A DNA stretch of 64,000 nt from Calendula officinalis (taxonomy: Eukaryota; Streptophyta; Magnoliopsida; Asterales; Asteraceae), in assembly GCA_963853835.1 (NCBI GenBank), contig OY970830.1, positions 34,681,966-34,745,965 on the forward strand, given 5' to 3'. The position numbers and the translations under genes were made by a program. Below the pieces are notes generated by a model. It searched no databases and was not told the DNA's origin. It saw only the letters and a program-made list of their open reading frames with translations. Shown here one piece after another: positions 21,303-32,431 of the stretch (position 1 is its first letter; each line of letters begins with the position of its first letter).

Positions 21303-23260
21303 ATGGATCGATTCGGGAGAGAAGAAGGTGAATGGATTCCGGTCACCCACCGGAAAAATCGCAGTTCAGGAGGAAACGGTAACCGCAACAACATCAACAA
21401 TCAACATCAGGATTACATAAAGAAGACAAAAAACAGTAAGGGTTTCTTCAGCTCAAAGGCAACCACATTCTACATCTCAAATTTCCCCCCGGAGACAAAC
21501 GAAGATGACCTATGGAAGATTCTATCGACCCATGGCAGACTCGTAGACGTTTATATAGCCAAAAAAGAGAACCGCCGCAGTAAAAGATTTGGTTTTGCAA
21601 GATTTATTGGCATACATGAACCAAAAAGGTTTGGGCATATGCTGAAGACACTGTCAATTGGCAACGAAAAACTATTCGCTAACTTAGCTCGTTATGAGCG
21701 GGAAAAGCGACCTCCTCGAACTGTTCATTGCACCCTACTCGTCGGTTTACAGTAATTCCACCCCCTGGTAGATCACATGGATCATATGCCGAAGCACTTA
21801 GAGGCATAAAAAAAGCTGCTCCTGTTCAACAACCATCCCGAACAGTGTCCAATCCTCCCATTAAAATCCCCAAACAATCATCATCGGAAAAATGGTGCCG
21901 CTCGAATCTCATCGGGACTCTCAAGTCCTATGAACATCTGCTGGGCTTGAACAACATGACTGAAGCGGAAGGGCTGAGCATCGTAAAAATCCGGTACATA
22001 GGTGGCCTTTCAACTTTCATCGAGTTTAATGACAAAAACGAGGCAGTCACCTTCCTAATCAAAGCCAAACCAACATGGAGCAATTGGTTTTCCTCTTTAA
22101 AGACATGGTGCCCAGATTTCAGAGCAAAAAATAGGTTCGCTTCGCTATACATTCATGGGGTCCCTCCCCATGTATGGACTTCAGATACCTTCTCTGAAAT
22201 AGCTAAAGAATGGGGCTCGATTGCGATAAAGGAGGAATGCGCAAATGAAAACACCAACATGTCCATGGGCAAGGTTGTTATTCTAACAGATAAAATTGAA
22301 AGCATCAATTGCACCCGTTTCATTTGTGTCGACGAGGTGTTACATGAAATCAGCATCAATGAAGATCGAATGGAATCTTTGAGGTTCAATCCTTTCCACC
22401 AAAAGGTTCCGGACTCAAATATTGATAATAGCGAAGATCGTCATTTCCTCCACAGCGATGGGTCTGGATTTGATGATGATGGGGGTTCTGAGTTTTCCGG
22501 CGACTCATTTATTGCCGGAGAAGATGAACAGAATGATAATGGCGGGAAAGACGAACAGTCGTACGACAATCAAGAAGCTGCATCGGAAATAGAGGATACA
22601 TTGGTCCAAGAAAGTGAACACGAAAAACTAGTAAATGTGGCAGCTGACCTTATAAATTCTGAGGCAAATTCAATGCATGCAGATTCCATTCAAAATAAAA
22701 ATGTGTCAGCAGCCTCATGGGCCCAAGAGATTAATGGAGTAAACATCCATAGTGGCCTAAATATCACCACTGAACAAGTTAATAAGCCCACCGATGTCCT
22801 GGAGTCTAGTGGGCCAGTTCAAGCAAACAATAATCTGGACTCATCTCAGCCCAACGATCTGTTGCATAGCGGGCCTAATCAAACCAACCCTCACGGGGCC
22901 CATACACGTCAAAATAGAAATTCAAAATCATTACCATTCCCTTTCAAGCCCATCGCAATTTTTTCTCAAGGAATTCGTAAACATAAAGCCCCCAGATCGT
23001 ACACTGGTTCTTGCTCCTCCTCTCGCACAATTGGAGGTTTCGAGGCTAGTGTCTCTATTGATCTGAACAAACACCCTTCAGTTTCCCATGTAAGTGAATC
23101 TTCAAATTCAGCAGCAAATAAACCATCATCTTCGGGCAACTCCATAGAAATCCGCAACACTTTGGAGGTAGGGGAAATCATTGGGTTCGGTATGAACGGG
23201 TTTGAATCAGAGATCGGAAACCTGATTTCCAAAATTGGTGATGTCACAGTGGACCAATGA
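21303..23260 (+). pseudogene. LINE ORF1: RRM-containing nucleic-acid-binding protein
   Basis: RNA-binding protein that packages LINE RNA. An RRM spans about residues 50-105 of the first frame, with RNP2-like FYISNFP and RNP1-like KRFGFARF. The frame ends at 21755; a second frame (21728-23260) continues with PPPGRSHGSYAEALRGIK and a DUF4283-like middle region, then an acidic Ser-rich tail. A frameshift near 21730-21755 therefore separates the RRM from the rest. The second frame overlaps the start of ORF2 by 4 bp (ATGA at 23257-23260), a stop-start arrangement known for coupled translation in LINEs. Confidence 0.8.
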
Positions 23261-24328
23261 ATGTCATCTCCATCAATACCAGGGGCCTTGCTTCAACGTC
23301 GAAGCAAGAGTGGATCTGCAATTTGTGTAGGTCAAATAAAATCCAATTTCTAGGTATCCAGGAGTCCTATGTTTCTACCCCGGATCAATCTCTGTTGCGT
23401 GCAATATGGGGTAATCGTAACTTTGATTTCGAATTAGTAGAAGTTTCGGGTAGATCTGGTGGTATCATCTCGATCTGGGATTCAACATCATTCTCTAAAT
23501 TAGATGTTATTCGTAATAGGAATTTTCTTGTGGTGGTGGGAAATTGGGGTGGCATTAACATTCGTTGTGGATTTATCAATGTTTATGGGCCTCAAAGTCA
23601 AGCACGTAAAAATGTACTTTGGTCTAATCTGCTTAGTATACTGCGTGCATACCCCGACGTCATGTGGACGGTATTTGGTGATTTTAACGAAGTAAGACGG
23701 GGAGATGACAGAAAAGGTACATAGTTTTCGTATTATGGGGCATCAATATTCAATGAGTTTATTCATGAATCGGGGGTAATAGAGGTCAAAAGTGGCGGCA
23801 GGAAATTCTCGAGGATGAGTACCGATTGTCGAAAATTAAGTAAACTCGATCGGTTCTTTGTTAATTCAAAATTGTTGGATAAATGGGCAAAACCGTCCAC
23901 TATTATCCTCCCGAAGCTCCACTCGGATAATAGTCCAGTCATGTTCAACTCTGCGGTAATTGATTTCGGCCCTACTTACTTCAAATTTTTTAACTCATGG
24001 CTTTCAGATTCATCGCTGGATGATGTCGTTGCCAGGTCTTGGGGTGCCCCGGTTTCGACCGGATCTAGCATGTTATCCTTCATGCTCAAACTCAAAAAGG
24101 TGAAATCTGAGATAAAAATGTGGCGAAATCAAGTTAAATTGACCAACCAGAAGTCAAAACTTGATCTTGTAAAAATACTAGAAAAAGTAGAAGCAAATGC
24201 TGAGTCCTTCCCAGTCACAGAGTCTGAAATTAATGCCCGCAAATCAGCCCTCCTTCAACTGAAGGAAATATCCAAGAATGAACTTCTAGACACAAAACAA
24301 AAATCCCGGGTTAAATGGGCATCGTTAG
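23257..24328 (+). pseudogene. LINE ORF2, 5' part: endonuclease
   Basis: The apurinic-like endonuclease/exonuclease/phosphatase domain of the LINE nicks target DNA for target-primed reverse transcription. Visible are MNVISINTRGLASTSKQEW, the catalytic-Glu segment LGIQESY, the INVYGPQ motif, WTVFGDFNEVRRGDDRKG and KLDRFFVNSKLLDKW. A single in-frame TAG at 23722-23724 interrupts the frame, which then stays open to 24328. There the gypsy LTR is inserted within WASL/GDENTK. The frame resumes at 37346 with GDENTKYFHG. Confidence 0.85.
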
Positions 24329-25691
24329 TGTAACGACCCGAAATTTGTAAATAAATAAATTTTATAAAAAATATGATAAATAAGGATAAATCATTTAAAG
24401 AACTTAGGAATTGGTTTCGTGTCATTTGGACATCGTATGAGAAAGTTATGGACGAAACCGTGTCGAAGCAAAGGTCGAAAAATGCAGCCTGGGCTGCATA
24501 GCCCAAGATAGCGGCGCTATCTTGGGATTGCGACGCGATTTTTTGGCGATTTCCACAGAAACTCGAAATAGCGAAGGGGGGTGGAACGCGATCTAACGCG
24601 GGCGCGAAATAGCGACGCGATCGCAAGATAGCGGCGCGATCTTGCTGTCTGTTCAACATTAAAGTCGTGATTTGGCTCATTTAATGACCCACAAACCCTA
24701 GTTTCTCTCCCATGCGAGTTTGTATACGTTTTTGAGTGGAAAACATCATTTGGGGCCGATTTCTTCATCAAATCTCGTGAAATTTCACTCCTAGTTGAAG
24801 ATCAAAGGTAAATCTTCATCTCTCTTGAGTTTTTAGCCATAGATTCAAGTGGGGAAAGCTTGAATCTCAAACCCTAGTTTTGGGTTTGTTCATAAATGGT
24901 TAAATGGAAGTTGAATAGCTTATATCTATGGTATTTTAACAAGGAAAATGTGTTTATGAAATGGATCTATGAAAATATGAAGATTTTTAGAATTAGGGTT
25001 TGGTAATTTGGGGAAATATGATTCAAGTAGTTAACTAGCCATGGAATATATGATTAGCATAGATGTTTGATGTAAACCATTGTATTGGTTTTGATATTAG
25101 GTCATTTGGTGGAAGAATTTGAAGTTCAAGTCTTGGGGAAAGACATTTGTGTTCAAGAAACACATCTCTTGGATAAGCTTGGCTAAGGTGAGTACATGTG
25201 AACTTTCAAAACTGAGTACACAGTTAGTAAATATTTTATGTTTACATGTTTTATCGAGTCTAAGGTAATTTAGTCAATTATGTGATTACTAATAAATTGC
25301 TTATGTGATGATGAATTGATTAATTGATTAAGAAATGATGGAGCTATAAGCTCATAATGATAAGTGACAAATGATGATGATGATTATGATGTCCCTAGGG
25401 CCGTGATAGATTGGAGGCATTCCGATTATTACGGTACCTTAAGGTTAGTGGTAGATTGGAGGCATTCCGATTACCCAATACCTATGAGTCACGGTAGATT
25501 GGAGGCATTCCGGTTACCGTGGATATGATGGTCTTGATAGATTGGAGGCATTTTGATTATCTTGACATTGGCCAATGATGAAAGAAATGAAGTGACCCGA
25601 ATGTAATTAATAATATTATTATAACATAAATGATATTATGTGACTAGTTGTTTATCGGGTCTAAAACCCATGTATCTCACGGGGCAATTTT
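24329..25691 (+). repeat. LTR1 of the gypsy array, 3' end deleted
   Basis: Matches LTR2 from its first base to GGGGCAATTTT, then jumps to internal sequence. About 310 bp present around LTR2 (31899 to about 32210), including the LTR end and PBS, are missing. The junction carries a short extra copy of TTAAGTGAACTA. It contains the same palindromic GCG-rich block (24495-24650) and hairpin-repeat array (25401-25566) as LTR2. Confidence 0.9.
25401..25566 (+). repeat. Four-unit hairpin-forming repeat array in LTR1
   Basis: Units at 25401-25434, 25443-25482, 25490-25521 and 25531-25566 share the core GATTGGAGGCATTCCG (TTTTG in the fourth). The core can itself fold as TTGGA/TCCGA around a GGCAT loop. 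Flanking arms differ between units but pair within each: CCGTGATA with TTATTACGG, CACGGTA with TACCGTG, GTCTTGATA with TATCTTGAC (two mismatches). Unit 2 pairs GGTA/TACC plus an outer GGT/ACC. Confidence 0.8.
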
Positions 25692-25922
25692 AAGTGAACT
25701 ATAGTTTAAGTGAACTAGGTTGAGTTGACCACCCTAGACTTAAACTGAGCTAGTAGGACCATAAGTTCCATAGGATGATTATGAACTGACTCTTGAGACC
25801 TTAAGTATAGGATCAATAGGGTTGACCTTGAAGGAATATGTCATGTTTGGGAATTGGGACGGTTTATATTACCATTATTTGATAAGTTGACTTCTAAATG
25901 ATTGACGTCTTATTATAGTAAG

Positions 25923-28900
25923 ATGGTGCAAACTAGAAGTGGAAGAGGTCCACTTGATCAAGAACAAGATTCAAATCGTGTTAACAATCCGCTGTTTGGC
26001 CCGGAAAATTGAATGGAAGAGGAAAACTCCGGGGTTGAAAGGAATCACACCCCGATAACTGTGGAACATCTCCAAGCTATGCTCAACCAAATGAGGGATG
26101 TCGTGAATGATGATGTGCATCGAATCCTCAATGAACATAGGGATCGTGAGAGGCGGGAGGAATCTCCACCCCGCACTAAAAGCAAGTCGAGTAGCATTGC
26201 TCAAACTGAAAAGTCCTCAACTGAGGAAGAAAGTGACCCCGAACCGAGGGAAAGAAAGGGTTGTACTTACAAGAGCTTTATGGCTTTCAAGCCCGATAAC
26301 TACTATGGTAGCTCCGAACCGAAAGTCACGATCCGTTGGATCCGTGAAACCGAACAAGTCCTTGAAGCCAGTAAATGCAAAGAAGGTGATATGGTAATTT
26401 ATGCTTCTCGTTTGTTGAAGGATGAATCCCTTGTGTGGTGGGACACCATGTATGAATCCTTGGGAAAAAGGGCGGTGTACAAGATGACTTGGGAAGAGTT
26501 TGTGAAGCGGTTGAAGGCAAAGTTTTGCCCCGAGAGAAACTTAGAAAAACTTCAAGAAGAGTTTGTTCATTTGAAGAAAGGTGGTTTGAGTGTCGATGAG
26601 TACACTAAGAAGTTCACGGGATTGATCCCGTTTGTGATCAAATTGTATCCGGATGAGAGATCCCGGATTGTTCGTTATGCTAATGGACTCCCGTGGGAGT
26701 ATGAGTTGGAAGTGAAGAGGGCCGCCACACTAGATGAGGCTATTAGTGCGGCGAGGAATGTGGAGGATGTGGGCCAAAGGAGAATCAATAAGAGGCCAAA
26801 GTTTGAGAAGTTTGAGAAGAAGAAGTTTGAGGGGAGCTCTGGTTCGGTGAAGAAGGGAAAGTTCACCTCGACCTTCTCTAAGCAATCAAGTGTGGGCACG
26901 TGTAAGAAGTGTGGCAAGGACCACATGGGGGAGTGTTTGGCGGATGTGAAAGCTTGTTTTAAGTGTGGGAGGCCGGGGCATTTGGCAAGGGATTGTCGGG
27001 CTAAGCCGTTGGATGAAATCGAATGTTACTCGTGCCACGAGAAAGGGCACTATAGTAACTCATGCCCGAAGAAGGGAAGTGAGACGATGGTGTCGACCGC
27101 ACAAAACAAAGCGGAGCCGAAAAAAGTCAAAGGACGAGCCTTCCAACTTACCCGAGATGAAGCCAAAGAAGCCCACGATGTCGTTTCAGGTACCCTACTC
27201 GTAAATTCTATTCCCGCCCGGATCTTATTTGACTCGGGTGCTACTTATTCGTTTGTGTCCCATTATTTTATTGCGAAATTGAATGTGCCCTTAGAACTTC
27301 TTGATGAGATTTATGAAATTGAAATTGCGGATGGTAAAACCTCCATAGTTCAACATATGTGTCGAAATTGTGAGTTAGAAATAGACGGGAGAAAGTTTAA
27401 GGTAAATTTATTACCTATAGAAATTGCGGGATTTGATATAGTCATTGGTATGGATTGGTTGGGCGAGCATCAAGCAAAGATTTTATGTGGGAAAAAGATT
27501 GTTTCGATCAAGACTCTCAATAATGAAAAAGTGTATGTGTATGGAGAGAGACAACACCATTTATCATGCCTTATGACCGCGGTTAAAGCAAGGAAATGTT
27601 TAACCAAAGGGTGTTCGTCCTTTTTGGCGTATGTGTTAGATGGGAGGAAGGAAAAGAAGACGGTGGAAAATGTGAAGGTGATTCGAGATTTTCCCGAGGT
27701 ATTTCCCGATGATTTACCGGGATTGCCACCGGAGAGGCAAGTAGAATTCCAAATCGATTTAGTTCCGGGAGCAACGCCGATAGCTCGTGCTCCATATTGT
27801 TTGGCTCCCACTGAAATGCGGGAATTGATGTCACAATTGCAAGAATTACTAGACAAGGGATTTATTCGTCCTAGTTCTTCTCCATGGGGTGCGCCTGTAT
27901 TGTTCGTCAAGAAGAAAGACGGTTCGATGAGGATGTGCATCGATTACCGAGAGTTGAATAAGATGACTATTAAGAACCGTTACCCGTTTCCTAGAATCGA
28001 CGACTTATTTGATCAACTACAAGGAGCCGACTATTTCTCAAAGATCGATTTGAGATCGGGTTACCACCAAGTTCGAGTGAAGGAAGGAGACACCGAGAAG
28101 ACGGCGTTTCGTACACGTTATGGGCATTACGAGTTCTTAGTGATGCCGTTTGGGTTAACTAATGCACCAGACATTTTCATGGATCTTATGAATCGGGTTT
28201 GTAAACCATTTCTCGACAAGTTTCTTATCGTATTCATTGACGACATTCTTATCTATTCAAAAATTGACGAAGAACACGAAAGTCACTTAAGACAAACGTT
28301 AGAAGTACTACAACGGGAGAAATTATATGCAAAGTTTTCCAAATGTGAATTTTGGATTCGGGAAGTCCAATTCCTTGGTCATGTCGTGTCACGAGAAGAA
28401 ATCAAAGTTGACCCATCAAAGATTGAAGCGGTGATGAGATGGGAACCTCCTCGAACTCCAACCGAAGTGAGAAGTTTTCTCGGGCTTGCCGGTTATTACC
28501 GCCGATTTATTCAAGACTTTTCCCGAGTGGCGACTCCACTCACATTGTTGACCCGAAAAAGTAGCAAGTTCGTGCGGGGAGAAAAGCAAGAGAAGGCATT
28601 CGCGTTGTTAAAGGAAAGATTATGTAACGCCCCGATTCTCGCGTTACCCGAAGGTATGGAAGATTTCGTTGTTTATAGTGATGCCTCGAATAAAGGATTG
28701 GGATGTGTTTTGATGCAACGAGGAAAAGTAATAGCTTATGCCTCGAGACAGTTGAAGGATACGGAAACGAGATACACTACACATGATTTAGAATTGGCGG
28801 CGATAGTGTTTGCCTTGAATTTATGGCGACATTATTTGTATGGTACGAGGTGCACGTTATATACGGATCACATGAGTCTTCAATATGTTTTCACTCAAAA

Positions 28901-30521
28901 AGATTTAAATGTGAGGCAAAGAAGGTGGATCAAATTAATTAACGATTATGATTGTGAGATTGTATACCATGCGGGGAAGGCCAATGTGGTAGCCGACGCC
29001 TTAAGCCGAAAAGTTCACGAGAAACCGATTAAATGAAAGTTGGCTCGGATTGAAGTGATCTCGAGTATTGTGGAACGAATTAAAAATGTCCAACGGGAAG
29101 TGATGGAGAAAGAAGAGTTAAGACAAGAACGATTGGGTAAAAACCAACATTTTGAAGAAAATAATCAAGGGTTGAAAACCGTTGGTGGTCGAATTTGGGT
29201 CCCCAAATTCGGTGGAGCACAAAAGGAACTGTTAAATGATGCTCATAAGTCTAAGTATTCGATCCATCCGGGAAGTACAAAGACATATCAAGATATGAAG
29301 AAGATGTATTGGTGGCCCGGGATGAAAGCAAGAGTGGCCAAGTATATTTCAAAGTGTGCCACGTGTGCACAAGTAAAAGCCGAGCATCAAGTACCTTATG
29401 GGGTGGCTCAATCGTTGCAAGTACCGGCCGGAAAATGGGAAGATATAACAATGGATTTCATTGTTGGGTTGCCAAGAACGAGCAAGAACCGCGACGCCAT
29501 TTGGGTCATAGTTGACCGGTTGACCAAAAGTGCATTATTCTTAGCAATTCGGGAAACCATGCCACTCGAAAAGTTGGCAAAATTGTATGTGGATGAAGTG
29601 GTAAGACTTCATGGGGTCCCGTTATCGATTGTGTCCGATAGAGATGCGAGGTTTACCTCGAGATTTTGGAGATCGTTGCAAGAAGAGTTGGGAACGAAAT
29701 TGCGGTTGAGTACGGCCTACCACCCGCAAACCGATGGTCAAAGTGAAAGAACTATTCAAACGGTTGAAGATATGTTAAGATCTTGCGTGTTGGATTTTGG
29801 AGGTAAATGGGATGAACATCTACCGTTAGTCGAGTTTTCCTACAATAATAGTTATCACTCAAGTATTAAAATGCCGCCTTATGAGGCGTTGTATGAAAGG
29901 AAATGTAGGACTCCCTCGTGTTGGCTTGAAGCGGGAGAGATAAAACTCACGGGTCCCGAAATTGTGAAAGTGACAAACGAAAAGATTGGAATAATTCAAG
30001 CCAATATGAAAGCCGCACAAGATAGAGAAAGAAGCTATTCGGGTTTGAAAAAGAGACCTTATGATTTGAATGTGGGTGACATGGTAATGTTAAAAGTATC
30101 GCCTTGGAAAGGCGTGATGCGGTTTGGAAAGAAGGGCAAATTGAGCCCGAGGTATGTTGGCCCGTTTAAGATTTTGAAACGGGCCGGGTTACAAGCATTT
30201 AAGTTGGAACTCCCACCCGAACTTCAAAGTGTTCACGATACATTCCATGTAAGTTATTTGAAGAAGTTCGTGGGTGAAGTTGAAAATATTATCCCATTAC
30301 AAGAGTTGCGGGTTGATGCCCCGAACCGGTTGATAGAAGAACCCGAAGCCATATTAAAGACAAAGACCAAGAAACTTAGGAATAAAGAAATTAAGTTGGT
30401 GTTGGTCAAGTGGAAGCATTCCCTTGGACCGAACTTGACTTTGGAAGTCAAGGATGAGATTCGGAAAAGGTACCCGAACTTCATCAACTATGATGAGATT
30501 CCGAGGACGGAATCTCCTTAA
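25923..30521 (+). pseudogene. Ty3/gypsy gag-pol, copy 1
   Basis: Polyprotein from MVQTRSGRG (25923), broken by TGA at 26007-26009 (CGA in copy 2), then open 26013-29036. In order after 26013: gag (about residues 85-260), three CCHC-type knuckles (about 297-351: CKKCGKDHMGEC, CFKCGRPGHLARDC, CYSCHEKGHYSNSC), protease LFDSGATYSFV (about 405), RT with FIDDILIYS (about 740), and RNase H VVYSDASNKGLG (about 886). After an in-frame TGA at 29034-29036 come integrase (zinc-binding CATCAQVK; catalytic D in TMDFIVGLP, D in VSDRDARF, E in GQSERTIQ) and a chromodomain-like C-terminus. The integrase frame has no ATG at its head, so it needs the upstream frame. Confidence 0.9.
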
Positions 30522-30533
30522 GGGGTAGATAGT

Positions 30534-32193
30534 TGTAACGACCCGAAATTTGTAAATAAATAAATTTTATAAAAAATATGATAAATAAGGATAAATCATT
30601 TAAAGAACGTAGGAATTGGTTTCGTGTCATTTGGACATCGTATGAGAAAGTTATGGACGAAACCGTGTCGAAGCAAAGGTCGAAAAATGCAGCCTGGGCT
30701 GCATAGCCCAAGATAGCGGCGCTATCTCGGGATAGCGACGCGATTTTTTTGGCGATTTCCACAGAAACTCGAAATAGCGAAGGGGGGGTGGAACGCGATC
30801 TAACGCGGGCGCGAAATAGCGACGCGATCGCAAGATAGCGGCGCGATCTTGCTGTCTGTTCAACATTAAAGTCGTGATTTGGCTCATTTAATGACCCACA
30901 AACCCTAGTTTCTCTCCCATGCGAGTTTGTATACGTTTTTTAGTGGAAAACATCATTTGGAGCCGATTTCTTCATCAAATCTCGTGAAATTTCACTCCTA
31001 GTTGAAGATCAAAGGTAAATCTTCATCTCTCTTGAGTTTTTAGCCATAGATTCAAGTGGGGAAAGCTTGAATCTCAAACCCTAGTTTTGGGTTTGTTCAT
31101 AAATGGTTAAATGGAAGTTGAATAGCTTATATATATGGTATTTTAACAAGGAAAATGTGTTTATGAAATGGATCTATGAAAATATGAAGATTTTTAGAAT
31201 TAGGGTTTGGTAATTTGGGGAAATATGATTCAAGTAGTTAACTAGCCATGGAATATATGATTAGCATAGATGTTTGATGTAAACCATTGTATTGGTTTTG
31301 ATATTAGGTCATTTGGTGGAAGAATTTGAGGTTCAAGTCTTGGGGAAAGACATTTGTGTTCAAGAAACACATCTCTTGGATAAGCTTGGCTAAGGTGAGT
31401 ACATGTGAACTTTCAAAACTGAGTACATAGTTAGTAAATGTTTTATGTTTACATGTTTTATCGAGTCTAAGGTAATTTAGTCAATTATGTGATTACTAAT
31501 AAATTGCTTATGTGATGATGAATTGATTAATTGATTAAGAAATGATGGAGCTATAAGCTCATAATGATAAGTGACAAATGATGATGATGATTATGATGTC
31601 CCTAGGGCCGTGATAGATTGGAGGCATTCCGATTATTACGGTACCTTAAGGTTAGTGGTAGATTGGAGGCATTCCGATTACCCAATACCTATGAGTCCCG
31701 GTAGATTGGAGGCATTCCGGTTACCGTGGATATGATGGTCTTGATAGATTGGAGGCATTTTGATTATCTTGACATTGGCTAATGATGAAAGAAATGAAGT
31801 GACCCGAATGTAATTAATAATATTATTATAACATAAATGATATTATGTGACTAGTTGTTTATCGGGTCTAAAACCCATGTATCTCACGGGGCAATTTTGT
31901 CTCACGTACTATGTTTGTGTTTTGCTATGTACTCAGGTTCGGGATCGAAGATTTAGGAGGCCCATTTAGAGAGGAGGCCTTGTTGAGATTAGCTTGGTGT
32001 TCTTAGTTGGAGTCCTTATCCTATGGCTTAGATATATTTTGTAACACCGTTTTTGTAAACTCTGATAATCTCAAACAAGAAACCTTTTAGTTTTTTTTTT
32101 TTTTTTGTAAATTCGGTATTTGACACCGATACATTACTACTTATTTGGGATGAAATGTGATTTAAATATTGTTTTGAAAATTGAGGTGTTACA
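30534..32193 (+). repeat. LTR2, the complete central LTR
   Basis: 1660 bp, TGTAACGACC...GGTGTTACA. It serves as 3' LTR of copy 1 and 5' LTR of copy 2. It includes the palindromic block (about 30700-30855), the hairpin array (31608-31773) and a T-rich tract near 32090-32107. A PBS follows three bases after its end. Confidence 0.92.
31608..31773 (+). repeat. Hairpin-forming repeat array in LTR2
   Basis: Same four units as in LTR1. The only arm difference seen is in unit 3, CCCGGTA against CACGGTA in LTR1, which unpairs one position. Confidence 0.8.
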
Positions 32194-32196
32194 ACT

Positions 32197-32208
32197 TGGT
32201 ATCAGAGC
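32197..32208 (+). other. Primer-binding site (initiator tRNA-Met)
   Basis: TGGTATCAGAGC, the standard plant tRNA-iMet primer-binding site, 3 bases after the LTR2 end. The equivalent site is deleted in front of copy 1. Confidence 0.9.
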
Positions 32209-32431
32209 TATAGTTTAAGTGAACTAGGTTGAGTTGACCACCCTAGACTTAAACTGAGCTAGTAGGACCATAAGTTCCATAGGATGATTATGAACTGACT
32301 CTTGAGACCTTAAGTATAGGATCAATAGGGTTGACCTTGAAGGAATATGTCATGTTTGGGAATTGGGACGGTTTATATTACCGTTATTTGATAAGTTGAC
32401 TTCTAAATGATTGACGTCTTATTATAGTAAG

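Noticed and set aside
25401..25566. A CRISPR-like or satellite array
   Set aside because: Only four units of irregular spacing inside an LTR; spacers are the stem arms, and the genome is a plant.
29040..30521. Integrase as an independent gene with its own start
   Set aside because: The frame begins at TTG right after the TGA; no ATG in suitable context, and it continues the pol frame.
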